From assembly GCF_014843355.1 (NCBI RefSeq), contig NZ_CP062137.1, positions 1,364,001 through 1,428,000 of the forward strand: DNA of 64,000 bases. The letters are read 5' to 3'. The notes below the pieces were generated by a model that did not search any database, was not told the origin of the DNA, and saw only the letters and a program-made list of their open reading frames with translations. Both the position numbers and the translations under genes were made by a program. Source of the stretch: Actinobacillus sp. GY-402 (GTDB lineage: Bacteria; Pseudomonadota; Gammaproteobacteria; Enterobacterales; Pasteurellaceae). This document shows positions 1-8,502 of the stretch, piece after piece (position 1 is the stretch's first letter; each line of letters begins with the position of its first letter).

Positions 1-2
1 CG

Positions 3-443
3 GTTATGCTCTCTTTTGACTTTGGTAAGCCCGTCGAAGGTAAAAATTTTGCCATTATTCTGATCAAAGAAATGGCGGCGCTTGATGTCGATCCCAAACA
101 GTCTGAAAGCTGGCTTGCTCAGCTACAACAAACCTTACCGGATTTATCGCCTAATGATCGTTTGAATTATATTGCCTTACCTGATACAGGTTATTTCATT
201 GTGAACGATCAAGTGTTGGAACAACAGTTTGATAAAGCCTTTAATCAGGCTTTTATCGACATCTGGTTATCGGGCAAAACGAATTTTGCGGCGTTAAAAA
301 ATCAACTTATCGGTAAAGAAAAATCCACTGCGACGGAAATTCATCATAAAGAACCGCCTAAAGTGCCGATGATGGAAGATGACGCCAATCCGCAAATTCC
401 GCCGACTTACGAATTACAACAGGAACGAATCCCGGAAATTTAA
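3..443 (+). CDS. Chalcone-isomerase-like protein, 3' part only
   Basis: The reading frame is open from the first bases of the window, so this is the C-terminal ~147 residues of a longer protein; the ATG at 6 is probably internal. The central part (a DRLNYIALPD stretch followed by an FNQAFIDIWL stretch) resembles the chalcone-isomerase-like fold found as a periplasmic protein of unknown role in Pasteurellaceae and other Gammaproteobacteria. The last ~40 residues are a low-complexity Pro/Glu-rich tail. It belongs to the host chromosome, not the ICE. Family assignment is from pattern memory and is moderate. Confidence 0.55.
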   Translation, partial: VMLSFDFGKPVEGKNFAIILIKEMAALDVDPKQSESWLAQLQQTLPDLSPNDRLNYIALPDTGYFIVNDQVLEQQFDKAFNQAFIDIWLSGKTNFAALKNQLIGKEKSTATEIHHKEPPKVPMMEDDANPQIPPTYELQQERIPEI

Positions 444-475
444 ATTTCATTTAATCGAAGTATTCCTCAAAAAAT

Positions 476-505
476 AAAAGAGTTGATTTAATCAACTCTT
501 TTTTA
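476..505 (+). terminator. Rho-independent terminator
   Basis: A perfect stem (AAAAGAGTTGATT / AATCAACTCTTTT) is followed by a T run. It lies between the convergent ends of the chalcone-isomerase-like gene and the transporter at 556 and can serve both strands. Confidence 0.85.
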
Positions 506-555
506 TCATCCGGATTCCAATACTCCGTTTTTCCCTCAATAGATATGACCGAACC

Positions 556-1434
556 CTATGAAAATGCCGTTATTTTAGTTTTAGCCATACCGTCTAATAT
601 CAACAAGAATACCGCAACACATAAACAGCCCATTAAAATATAAGAATCCTGCTCTAAACGTTCGCCGATTAGAAAGGAAACCACTAACATCGTAAAAGGT
701 TCCAAATAACCCAACAATCCTAAAATATTAATGGGAATTCGCTGACTTGCCATGATATAAGCGATAAACGCAATACCACCCACCAATCCCAATAATGCCA
801 ACCATTCATAAGCGAAAGGATTTTGTTTCAGAACCCAAGACATCTCCACCTGTGCGGCAAAATAGACAGAAATCGGAATCATCAATAACATCTCAAGCAA
901 AAAGCTGGAAAGATGCAAAATATTAAAATGCTTACGCACTGCGAAATAAACGGGATAACCTACGCAAACAAAAGCCGTTTCCCACGAAAACACACCGGTT
1001 ATCCAGATCTTACTGAAAACACCTAATGCGGCAAAAATAACAGCGACGCCTTTAACTCGACTCATTCGTTCACGGAACGCAAAACGCCCCATTAACACCA
1101 TTACCAGCGGCATCAATAAATAACCGATAGAAACCTCAATCGCTTTGCCGTTCACCGGCGCCCATAAAAACAGCCACATTTGTGCGCCGATATTCAAACT
1201 ATTAAACAAAAGAATAACAATGAGATAAGGTTCGTGCGTTAAACGGGTTAAAAAAGCCAGAAACTCTTGCTGTTGTTTCAATAGAAAAACAGCGGCAATC
1301 ACGAAAGGAACAGTAACCAACGTTCGCCATCCAAAAAGCCCAGTGCCCTGAATCGGATATAAAACCGTTGAAAGAAAATAGACCACACCAAAAAGCAAAG
1401 AAGCGAAAACAGACAGTAAAACACCTTTTAGCAT
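556..1434 (-). CDS. EamA/RarD-type drug/metabolite transporter
   Basis: A 292-residue, strongly hydrophobic protein with about ten predicted membrane segments, the size and pattern of EamA-domain (DMT superfamily) inner-membrane permeases of the RarD kind. Substrates of this family are mostly unknown. The N-terminus MLKGVLLSVFASLLFG and the late segment with GYLEPFTMLVVSFLIGE match the repeated EamA unit. It is a chromosomal gene just downstream of the tRNA-Leu gene used by the ICE, on the same strand. Start chosen at the first Met of the membrane segment. No sign of damage. Confidence 0.8.
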   Translation of the reverse strand: MLKGVLLSVFASLLFGVVYFLSTVLYPIQGTGLFGWRTLVTVPFVIAAVFLLKQQQEFLAFLTRLTHEPYLIVILLFNSLNIGAQMWLFLWAPVNGKAIEVSIGYLLMPLVMVLMGRFAFRERMSRVKGVAVIFAALGVFSKIWITGVFSWETAFVCVGYPVYFAVRKHFNILHLSSFLLEMLLMIPISVYFAAQVEMSWVLKQNPFAYEWLALLGLVGGIAFIAYIMASQRIPINILGLLGYLEPFTMLVVSFLIGERLEQDSYILMGCLCVAVFLLILDGMAKTKITAFS

Positions 1435-1460
1435 ACGGAATCAACCAGAAAAGAGATAAG

Positions 1461-1486
1461 AAAAAAGCCACTATTACAGTGGCTTT
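1461..1486 (-). terminator. Terminator of the tRNA-Leu transcript
   Basis: The hairpin AAAGCCACT/AGTGGCTTT is followed on the minus strand by a run of T. It lies 18 bp beyond the tRNA 3' end and before the transporter gene. Confidence 0.8.
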
Positions 1487-1503
1487 GGAATGATATTTAT
1501 CGG

Positions 1504-1566
1504 TGGTGCCTAGGGTCGGACTCGAACCGACACACCCGCAAAGGCGGCGGATTTTGAATCCGCTGT
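1504..1566 (-). tRNA. 3' part of tRNA-Leu (anticodon CAA) at the ICE end
   Basis: Read on the minus strand this gives a Leu-type anticodon arm with loop TTCAAAA (anticodon CAA), the long variable arm, a T arm with GGTTCGAGTCC, and the acceptor 3' half ending CCTAGGCACCA. The 5' half is missing: upstream of the anticodon arm the sequence is ICE DNA and no acceptor 5' strand or D arm is present. This is the displaced 3' end left by tRNA-targeting integrases; the intact tRNA should be at the other ICE end, outside the window. Confidence 0.85.
1550..1562. other. ICE attachment site core
   Basis: GATTTTGAATCCG lies in the tRNA anticodon stem-loop. A nearly identical 13-bp core (GATTTTGAATCAA) is the direct repeat described for ICEPmu1 in tRNA-Leu. 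Only one copy lies in this window, so the ICE extends past 64000. Confidence 0.75.
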
Positions 1567-1605
1567 GTAATCATCGTCTTTGCACAAAAAACTCAAAGAA
1601 TAAAG

Positions 1606-1651
1606 GAATAAATCCTGCTCCCAACAACAGTATGAAGAGCAGGATTTATTC
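1606..1651. terminator. Long hairpin between att and the integrase
   Basis: A perfect 15-bp inverted repeat (GAATAAATCCTGCTC at 1606-1620 and its complement at 1637-1651) encloses a 16-nt loop. It is 3' of the integrase at 1721. It has only a short T stretch, so it may be a terminator or an insulator that keeps transcription out of the ICE end. Confidence 0.55.
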
Positions 1652-1720
1652 TACTTCTTTCTGTTTTCTTGTAAAGTCTAGAAATAGATTTTTGTGTAAA
1701 ATTTACAGAAGATCACATTT

Positions 1721-2618
1721 TTATAGAGAATCTACACAATTTCGGATCATTTCACAATTATATTCTATATAGCTTAATGTTACTTTTATGTCACTATGCC
1801 CTAATAACTGTTTAACATTGTATACATTGTCTACATTTTTCATTAGTTTGGTTGCTATTGTATGCCTGAAACGATGGCTAGAAATAGGGAAACCAACATT
1901 TTTTGAAATGACTTTAGTTAAATGACTAATTTGATCCCTAGTTGTTTTTTTATGCCTACTTCTTGTATGAGATGATACGAGATTTAGGTTAAATAATTGA
2001 TCTGCTTGTGTTGCATTTCTTTGACGCAATTCAAAAATAAGCCTATTTAAATAAGGTAACAGTTTTCTCGAAATCGGGATTTCATGGTAATTATGATTTT
2101 TATTGATATGAGATGAAATCTTTATGATCTTATTATCTAAATCAATATCCCCTATTGTAAGCTGAATAAGCTGACTTCGCCTCATACCTGTATATCTTAA
2201 TGTTTGGATCAGTGCTAAGCTAAACCAGTTAGGTTGTAATATTTCAGGAAGCTCTCTACTATTGGATAAAAAGTCGATAATACGGATAACTTGGTCATCA
2301 GTTAATGTTTTCTTTTTAACCCTATCCTCAGTAATAAACACTTTGGAAAATGGATTCTTTTCTAGAGATAAAAATCCATTTTCTATACCAAAATTATAAA
2401 CACTTCTCAGATGCCTTGCATACCCATTCCAAGTTATTGGTTTGGCTGTTTGTAAAACCTTATTTCTCCAGTTAATGACAAACTCTATTGTGACATCGTT
2501 TGGATTCACCCCTGGGTAGGTTTTTTCTAGTAGGTTGAATATCTTGCGATATCCCAATTCAGTATAAGGACGTAATTTTTTGTACAAAAAAATTTTCTAA
2601 CAATTGATGGAAGGTCAT
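1721..2618 (-). pseudogene. Tyrosine recombinase (integrase) 1, frameshifted near the start
   Basis: The open frame from a TTG at 2587 encodes 288 residues of a phage-type integrase: core-binding domain, then a catalytic domain with RYTGMRRSQL, HEIPIS, HRFRHTIAT and LLGHSDIKVTLSYI (Arg, His-x-x-Arg, His and Tyr all present). The natural start is the ATG at 2618, with an AAGGAG site and an ATGA-type overlap with the relaxase stop. Its first 11 codons (MTFHQLLENFF) match the start of the second integrase at 6210, but a run of seven T at about 2591-2597 puts them one base out of frame. Either the gene is broken, it starts at TTG, or the extra base is an assembly error. It lies next to att and is the expected ICE integrase. 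Confidence 0.8.
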
Positions 2619-4540
2619 TGTAAATCTCCTTGTAATTTTAACCACTGATTATTTAACAATATCTTATCTCCAATAAACAATTTCACATCTTCAATCAGAT
2701 ATCCATTTAAAAATGATTGTTTATTAGGACCAACAATAGAACAAGTCCAAATATTTCTGCTATCGTCACTTGTATGCTGACGTTTATGTACGCCTAAATT
2801 TTGGAATTGCTTTTGTAGTAACTCCCAAGATTTTTTATCTGTAGAATTAGCTACTTCCTTTAAATATAGCTGAAATATACTTGGAGTAACAAGAAATATA
2901 TGCTTTTCTACAATATGTAATTTAGCATTTGGTCTATTGATGACCAGTCTTCCAGAAAGAACCCCTGCCTTAACCCACTGTATGAACTTCTGAGCATCTA
3001 TGCTGTGTTCATTGTAAATTTTAGGACTATCTTGAGTAAGTTGAGCGACATCGCCTAAGTATTTTTGTTCTGAGGTAGTAATTTGTGTACTGTTTTCTTG
3101 AGTAATATTTACAGTTTCATTGAAAGCAGGCTCATAAATATTGGAATCCTGTAGAACTCTCTCAGTAACTGGAGAAAACATATCAAGTACATAATCTATT
3201 TCCATAGATTCATTTGATTTATGAAAATTTTCGCCACTTAATACTAAGTCATTTGATACAGTCTTTGTTGTGGTTATGAACTGTTCTTGTTCTTCATTTT
3301 GGACGACTAACTCTGATGTTTCAGTTTCTAGGGTTTCGGTTGGTTCAAACTTAAGAGCTGTGGCAGTTGTGACTTCACCTTTTTCATTAACAATATCAAT
3401 TCGACCATCAAATACTTCGGGCCTATCATCTAAGTTATCCCAAATAATTTCTGGAGAAACTTTTAACAAAGTAAAAGGTTTTGGTGGAGCCCATCCAGCA
3501 TTAGATATAACTCTACCATTCCAAATGGCAGTAGCATTATCTGTTTTTTGAATCAATCTATGAGTTTGTAATTCATCAAATATTTTTCCATTTTGAGCTG
3601 GAACTGATACTCCTTGTAACATTAAATATGAACGAATATTATCAGCTGTACTTTTGCTCATTAGCCATAAACCATCCTCTGTTAGCCATCCATCACAGCC
3701 CCCTTTAGGTGAATTAAGCTTAAATTTTTCCACTACATTTCTTAATGCTATGTGTAGTTGTTTCGCAAAAGATAATTTCGTTTTTTCAGATAATTTCGAT
3801 GGATCACCGCCCAATGCCATGGTAACGCTAATTTGATCTGCTCTTTGTATAATTTCTGATAGAACTCCTGACTTATCAGGGTGTCCAGAAATGAAATACA
3901 TTAAACTCGAAAAAGCTTGTGGAAAAGGAGCAACCCAGTCAAACGCTTCTTTAGGGATAAGATTATTTGCAAAGAAGCTGCCTAATATAGAGTGTAATGA
4001 ATAGTCTCTATTTTTAATATATCGGAAATTATATGGTTGTGCAGGCTTACCTTGCCAAGGAAACCACCTTGCACCATTTTGTAGAATAATCTCAATATCT
4101 ACAGCAATTTTGCCTATATCGTGTAATAATGCAGCATAAATTACAACTGCAGTCCATACGTCTCTTTGTTTCGCTTGTTCCTCGGGAGCTGAGTTCTGAG
4201 GTAAAATGTAGCTTTGTCTTAGTTTAGTTGCAATAGATATTACTTCAAGCCCGTGATCAAGCATTCCGCCTATATGAGAGTGATGATGAGATTCTGATGC
4301 TGGAAGAAGCTGAACTATTTCAGCATATTTTTCTATAGGAGTCTTATACAAAACATTGAACATTTGTGGCTCCATAGATACGTTCTGCCAAATAGTTTTT
4401 AGATACTGTTGACGTAAAGGAGACGAGAGTAATTTATTAGCAGATAAAGGCTCGTACCATCCTATAGATAATTGTTCCATTGATGTGTTTGTTGCTACTG
4501 ATTTTGTTTTTTTTATAAGTGTTCTTAGAATCTTTATCAT
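2615..4540 (-). CDS. traI: MobH-family conjugative relaxase (TraI-like)
   Basis: This 641-residue protein has the MobH/TraI_2 signature: the histidine-rich SHHHSHIGGMLDHG at about residue 85 and LLHDIGK at about 138, which form the HD-type metal site. A long acidic linker (about 380-500) follows, then a C-terminal TraI_2_C-like domain (KLHIVEKHIFLV). MobH relaxases nick oriT and lead the transferred strand in SXT, ICEHin1056 and PFGI-1 elements. The stop overlaps the start of the integrase gene by four bases, so the two are probably co-translated. The first codon at 4540 is the first Met after an AT-rich region with stops. Confidence 0.88.
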   Translation of the reverse strand: MIKILRTLIKKTKSVATNTSMEQLSIGWYEPLSANKLLSSPLRQQYLKTIWQNVSMEPQMFNVLYKTPIEKYAEIVQLLPASESHHHSHIGGMLDHGLEVISIATKLRQSYILPQNSAPEEQAKQRDVWTAVVIYAALLHDIGKIAVDIEIILQNGARWFPWQGKPAQPYNFRYIKNRDYSLHSILGSFFANNLIPKEAFDWVAPFPQAFSSLMYFISGHPDKSGVLSEIIQRADQISVTMALGGDPSKLSEKTKLSFAKQLHIALRNVVEKFKLNSPKGGCDGWLTEDGLWLMSKSTADNIRSYLMLQGVSVPAQNGKIFDELQTHRLIQKTDNATAIWNGRVISNAGWAPPKPFTLLKVSPEIIWDNLDDRPEVFDGRIDIVNEKGEVTTATALKFEPTETLETETSELVVQNEEQEQFITTTKTVSNDLVLSGENFHKSNESMEIDYVLDMFSPVTERVLQDSNIYEPAFNETVNITQENSTQITTSEQKYLGDVAQLTQDSPKIYNEHSIDAQKFIQWVKAGVLSGRLVINRPNAKLHIVEKHIFLVTPSIFQLYLKEVANSTDKKSWELLQKQFQNLGVHKRQHTSDDSRNIWTCSIVGPNKQSFLNGYLIEDVKLFIGDKILLNNQWLKLQGDLQ

Positions 4541-4666
4541 TATTTAACTTCCTTATAACTTTTAGATTATTAGAGCAATTTTTTAGAAGTGAAAAAATGA
4601 TAAATTAATGAAACTATTTTATCATTTTCTTAAAATATATATTTAATCTACTATGAAGGATATACT

Positions 4667-5003
4667 ATGATTAATTCCTCTCAATTAAAATCTAATCTCA
4701 TTCAAACTCTAAAATTCTTTAAGTACCGATATGTTGAGAAAAAGGGGTTAGAAAACTACTTCAATCTTCGCCTTTCCAAGTGAATGTAAGAACGTTTTGG
4801 TTTAGGAAATAGGCACTTTTTTTTGGAAACATCTAAGTAGGCATTGTATTGAGTGGAGTTTCCGTAAAAGTCAGGGGATTCGTAGCTCTTTTGAAGGGAA
4901 TGAACTTGCACAATTATTTAGTAAATTAAGTCATACACACATTTGGATACCTAACTCTAAAAAATCTCTAGAGGAAAATACAACACTATTCTCAAAATGT
5001 TGA
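4667..5003 (+). pseudogene. Possible degraded gene in the relaxase-integrase gap
   Basis: A plus-strand ORF starting MINSSQLKSN runs for 38 codons from 4667 to a TGA at 4781-4783. After a disordered stretch another frame (GIRSSFEGNELAQLF to a TGA at 5001-5003) looks protein-like. Two coding-like pieces in different frames suggest a decayed gene, but I cannot name a family. Confidence 0.3.
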
Positions 5004-5310
5004 ATTTTATGTTTAATCTGTTGAGCTACTAGCATAACTATCCCATATCATAAAAAGTAATATAATTCATGCTATATTAGCATTTAAAAAATGAAATTAA
5101 TTCTTTCTAGTTTTTTATAGGGAAAAAGCATTTAATATGAAGAAAATAAATGAGAATGTATGTAAAATAGCTATTAAATCGTTTTAGTATATAAGATTTA
5201 TGTAAAAATATAGAATACTTTAGAACATCAATATTTACAAAGCTATAAAAATATAGAGATTTATAGGTGAATCTTTTAACTATTTTATTTAGAGAAAAAT
5301 TCAATTTTAA
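5004..5310. other. AT-rich gap without a convincing gene
   Basis: This stretch is very AT rich. A 65-codon minus-strand ORF (5107-5304) is dominated by Phe, Tyr, Ile and Lys codons, as expected by chance here. I see no strong hairpin or operator. Confidence 0.5.
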
Positions 5311-6210
5311 CTATAAGGAATTTACATGTTTTCTTAGCATTTCAGGATCATTATGAATATATGTTAACGTTACAGTAAGATCTTTATGCCCAAGTAATTG
5401 CTTTACTGCATAGATATCTCCAGATTGCTTTAAAACCTCTGTCGCTGTAGTATGTCGAAAGCGATGTGATGTTACTCTAAATCCTATAAATTTGGAAATA
5501 TGGCGAAAAAAATGAACTAGTTGCCCTTCTGTCATATTCTTATTTCTTGATGTAGTGACTAGTGAAAAACGATTAATATTAAACAATTGCTCATCAGAAG
5601 TAACACTTCTAGCTCTTAATTCTAATATTAATCTTTTTAAATATGGGTATAATTTATCTGAAATTGGAATTTCATGGTGTTCATGATTTTTATTTGTTTC
5701 AGCTCTTATATTTATAATTTTACTTGTCATATCTATATCAGAGATTTTTAGCTGTAAGAGTTGAGATTGCCTAATAGCAGTATATCTCAAAGTGTAGATT
5801 AAGGCCTTGGTAAAATAAGCTGGTTGCAAATAATGTGGTAATTTTTCTTCATTTTCTAAAGAGATTTCTAAAAAATGAATCTGCCTCTCAGTTAATAGCT
5901 TTTTCTTTGGTTTATCAGGTCTTACCATAAGACCTTTAAATAAATTTTTAGGATACTCAAATAACTCATTATCTATAGCATAATTAAAAATGGCTTTAAG
6001 GTGTCTAACATAGCTATTCCAAGTAATTGGAGTCATTTTACCTAGACAGTGTTTTCGCCATTCTAACAAGTCAAATTTAGATAATTGTTCTGGTTCCTTG
6101 TTTGGATAAAATTTAATAATCTGTACTATTACATTTTGATAAGAGCGTCTAGTTGCAGGTCTGTGATTTCGCTCCAAGAAAAATAGACACAATAATTGCT
6201 CAAAACTCAT
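5311..6210 (-). CDS. Tyrosine recombinase (integrase) 2
   Basis: 299 residues from the ATG at 6210, chosen over the in-frame ATG at 6222 because GGGGTG sits 6 nt before it. It is a clear paralogue of integrase 1 (start MSFEQLLCLFF, core RQSQLLQLKISDID, HEIPIS, HRFRHTTATEVL, LLGHKDLTVTLTYI). Arg, His-x-x-Arg, His and Tyr are present. In the first catalytic box it has YTAIRQSQ where integrase 1 has YTGMRRSQ, so the first catalytic arginine needs checking. It is divergent from the regulator at 6372, and the shared promoter region carries repeated operator-like boxes. It may act with, or in place of, the damaged integrase 1. Confidence 0.85.
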   Translation of the reverse strand: MSFEQLLCLFFLERNHRPATRRSYQNVIVQIIKFYPNKEPEQLSKFDLLEWRKHCLGKMTPITWNSYVRHLKAIFNYAIDNELFEYPKNLFKGLMVRPDKPKKKLLTERQIHFLEISLENEEKLPHYLQPAYFTKALIYTLRYTAIRQSQLLQLKISDIDMTSKIINIRAETNKNHEHHEIPISDKLYPYLKRLILELRARSVTSDEQLFNINRFSLVTTSRNKNMTEGQLVHFFRHISKFIGFRVTSHRFRHTTATEVLKQSGDIYAVKQLLGHKDLTVTLTYIHNDPEMLRKHVNSL

Positions 6211-6292
6211 ATTACACCCCATAACTAAGTGGTCTTTAAATAACGGTAAATTTAATGTAGACTAAGGGAATATTCTTAGGTTAGACTTAATT

Positions 6293-6347
6293 CTTTAACT
6301 TAAATAAATCTATGTTTAAGTTAAATCAAAACAACTTTAACTTAAAT
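6293..6347. promoter_or_regulatory. Triple operator-like repeat between integrase 2 and a regulator
   Basis: CTTTAACTTAAAT occurs at 6293-6305 and 6335-6347, with a near-exact inverted relative GTTTAAGTTAAAT at 6314-6326. Even spacing (about 21 bp, two helical turns) in a divergent promoter region suggests binding sites for a dimeric regulator, perhaps the product at 6372 or the XRE protein at 6796. Confidence 0.6.
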
Positions 6348-6371
6348 GAAAGGTAAAGTCAATGAGGTAAT

Positions 6372-6806
6372 ATGAAAGAATGGTACACTCTTAAAGAGCT
6401 TTTGGCTGTTGGTGGACTCCCTTCCACTCCACAGGGTATAATCTTGTATGCTAAACGAGATAAGTGGCGTAGACGACGTGTCGCAGGAGTTAAAGGTAAT
6501 ATTTTTGAATACTATGTTTATGATATGCCAAAATCTGTACAATGTAGTTTAGGTGTGACCCAGGAGGCTTTATTACAGCAAGAGGTAATTGATGATATTC
6601 AAAAAGAAAATGAGAATTTCCTAAACAAAATACTCTCTGATATAAAGAATGTTTTAGTTAATAATGGGGTATCTAAAATTAGAGAGAATTCAAGTGTCAC
6701 TAAAGAAGAGGAAGCTTTATTAAGTTATTATAGAAAGAGTTCAGAAAAGGATAAGACAATAATTCTTAATATGGCAGAAACAATATATAAAACATCTAAC
6801 AATTAG
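6372..6806 (+). CDS. DNA-binding protein with a Mu-type winged helix
   Basis: A 144-residue protein. Residues 1-55 (EWYTLKELL, GLPSTPQGI, then a basic KRDKWRRRR) match the winged-helix domain of phage Mu transposase and repressor, used widely in phage and ICE regulators. The rest is a helical, charged tail of unknown function. It is divergent from integrase 2 over the triple repeat, and its last codons overlap the end of the convergent XRE gene. A role in controlling excision is inferred from position only. Confidence 0.65.
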   Translation: MKEWYTLKELLAVGGLPSTPQGIILYAKRDKWRRRRVAGVKGNIFEYYVYDMPKSVQCSLGVTQEALLQQEVIDDIQKENENFLNKILSDIKNVLVNNGVSKIRENSSVTKEEEALLSYYRKSSEKDKTIILNMAETIYKTSNN

Positions 6807-7107
6807 ACTTTAATTCTTTTATACCACCAAGTATAAAGTTTTTTATAGCACTAGAAGTTCTAATAGCTGTTAAGATGCTAATTTCATTTTCTGTAAGAAT
6901 TATAGGGTTAGAATAACCTAGCAAGATATAGTTAATATCCACACCAATATTTTGAATCTTTAAAAGATAATCAATACGAGGTAGAGATATATTTTTTTCA
7001 TACTTAAATTGAGCTTCTGCACTAATATTAATTAGTTTACTAAAATCCCGTTGAGAGAGCTTAAGTCTTAGTCTCTCAGTTTTGATACGCTCTCCTACAG
7101 TTGTCAT
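6796..7107 (-). CDS. XRE-family transcriptional regulator
   Basis: A 103-residue protein with an N-terminal helix-turn-helix (GERIKTERLRLKLSQRDFSK at about residues 5-24, then SAEAQFKYEKN) typical of lambda cI/Cro-like repressors. The C-terminal part is short, so it lacks a LexA-type cleavage domain. It ends convergently with, and overlaps by 11 bp, the Mu-type regulator. Two small regulators next to an integrase is a common ICE control layout; targets are unknown. Confidence 0.75.
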   Translation of the reverse strand: MTTVGERIKTERLRLKLSQRDFSKLINISAEAQFKYEKNISLPRIDYLLKIQNIGVDINYILLGYSNPIILTENEISILTAIRTSSAIKNFILGGIKELKSNC

Positions 7108-7321
7108 ACCCCTCCAAAAAAATAATCTGAAATATTTAGGCTAATTTACCCGAGAGAAACAAGTGGCTCTATAAAAAACTCTTTTTAGCTTTTAGAGAAA
7201 TATTTTATCTACTATGCCTACTAATTCGACAATCTTTTGTCTAAAAATTGACATTTATCAATAATAATATTATCAGCTGGTTGTGTGGTTCAACTTTTTT
7301 GAGGGGTGAATAATGTTAAAA

Positions 7322-7429
7322 CTAACTCTCCAATGACACATTCTCCCCATTCACAGCAACCATTTTATCTCCTTGTACCAAGATTTTATCTTTAGATATA
7401 GAGATATAAGCTCCTTTTGTTTTCAATAC
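7322..7429 (-). pseudogene. C-terminal remnant of a VgrG-like (DUF2345-type) protein
   Basis: On the minus strand the frame reads LKTKGAYISISKDKI ... VAVNGENVSLES then TAG at 7322. The GAYI-x-I-S pattern of short beta strands is that of the DUF2345 end of type VI spike proteins. The gene is cut by the ISApl1 copy at 7430. An Rhs remnant, a usual VgrG partner, lies at the other end of the resistance island. The assignment is tentative. The rest of 7108-7321 shows no gene. Confidence 0.4.
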
Positions 7430-8499
7430 CTTGAATTGTCAAACCAAGTGCAACGATTTTTTGAAGTAAACTTCATAAGGTGTTTTCCAACCTAAACATT
7501 TACGTGGTCGTAAATTCAGTTTATTGATCACCTGTTGAATATCAACTTCGCTCCACTGATTGATGTCTTGGTGCTTCGGAAAGTATTCACGAAGTAACCC
7601 ATTTGTATTTTCATTCGTTCCCCGTGTCCACGGTTGATGCGGCTCGGGGAAGTAAAATTCTACACCCAGTGCTTCTGTTACCAAACGATGTTGGGCAAAT
7701 TCTTTACCACGGTCTGGCGTAATTGACCGCAATATATGTGAATCCAGCAATTCAATCATGGCTTTTTGGACTGCTTCGGCTTTTTTGGCAGGAATTTTCT
7801 TCACCAACTCAAAACGACTTTTGCGTTCCGTCAGCGTCAGCAAACAAGCTCCACCCGCTTTACCCAGTACGGTATCGGCTTCCCAATGTCCAAAGCGACT
7901 GCGATTTTGCGCCGAAATGGGACGGTCGTTCAAATGGTTGGATATCTGAATTTTGCCACGTTTTTCATGATGATTTTTTGTATGCCGTGTTTTGCCTTTG
8001 TGGCGCAGTTTGCGACTGGCTTTGCGTTCGCCTATATCAAACAACCCTGAATAAATACCACGATAAATGGTTGAATAACTAATGGATAATTCAGATTTTT
8101 CCAATTTTAATCGTGCGCTGATTTGTTCGGGCGACCAGTTTTCTGTCAGAAACTTTTCTTGCACCAAATTGAAATATTCAGGCTGCTCTAATTTGCGCTG
8201 TGCTTTGCTATTTTGACGATGCTTCAAATAGCTGTTTTGTGCGTTCGTTGCACTGTAGCTTTCTAGAGCGTGTCGTTTCAGCTCGCGAGAAATGGTGCTG
8301 GAGCTACGTCCCAGTGCTTTGGCAATTTCTGCTTGTTTTTTGCCCTGTGCGAGTAAAATCATTATCTTTTCTCGCTCGTTTATTGTAAGATGTCGGTAGG
8401 AAGTACTCATCATTTGGAAGTGGTTTTTGTGTGGAAACAAAATTATATTCTAGTTGATGAGTACTTCTTTTTTTGTTGCACTTGGATTGTAAATTCAGC
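7430..8499 (-). mobile_element. ISApl1 copy 1 (IS30 family), 1070 bp
   Basis: The ends are CTTGAATTGTCAAACCAAGTGCAACG and the complement of TTGCACTTGGATTGTAAATTCAGC. All four copies in the window share the same two outermost bases (CT left, GC right), which fixes the 1070-bp limits. The transposase is intact. This is the pap2-side (downstream) arm of Tn6330. Confidence 0.93.
7439..8410 (-). CDS. ISApl1 transposase (IS30 family), copy 1
   Basis: A DDE transposase of about 323 residues starting MSTSYRHLTI at 8410; an in-frame ATG lies one codon upstream and another at 8440, outside the usual start. It has an N-terminal helix-turn-helix (IAKALGRSSSTISRELKRH) and an IS30 catalytic core with HWEADTVLG, ITPDRGKEFA and the acidic residue in TRGTNENTNG. 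It moves the IS and composite units by making circles or head-to-head IR junctions. It is nearly identical to copies 2 and 3. Confidence 0.93.
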   Translation of the reverse strand: MSTSYRHLTINEREKIMILLAQGKKQAEIAKALGRSSSTISRELKRHALESYSATNAQNSYLKHRQNSKAQRKLEQPEYFNLVQEKFLTENWSPEQISARLKLEKSELSISYSTIYRGIYSGLFDIGERKASRKLRHKGKTRHTKNHHEKRGKIQISNHLNDRPISAQNRSRFGHWEADTVLGKAGGACLLTLTERKSRFELVKKIPAKKAEAVQKAMIELLDSHILRSITPDRGKEFAQHRLVTEALGVEFYFPEPHQPWTRGTNENTNGLLREYFPKHQDINQWSEVDIQQVINKLNLRPRKCLGWKTPYEVYFKKSLHLV

Positions 8500-8502
8500 C
8501 GA

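Noticed and set aside
1..1500. Pasteurellaceae uptake signals (AAGTGCGGT or ACAAGCGGT) to fix the host species
   Set aside because: No exact copy was found in the short chromosomal flank, so it cannot decide the genus.
5107..5304. 65-codon minus-strand ORF
   Set aside because: Composition is that expected by chance in AT-rich DNA, without a ribosome site or similarity.
7723..8082. Plus-strand ORFs of 62-127 codons inside the ISApl1 copies, pap2 and mcr-1
   Set aside because: They are antisense shadows of intact transposase, pap2 and mcr-1 genes, recur identically in each IS copy, and have no ribosome sites.
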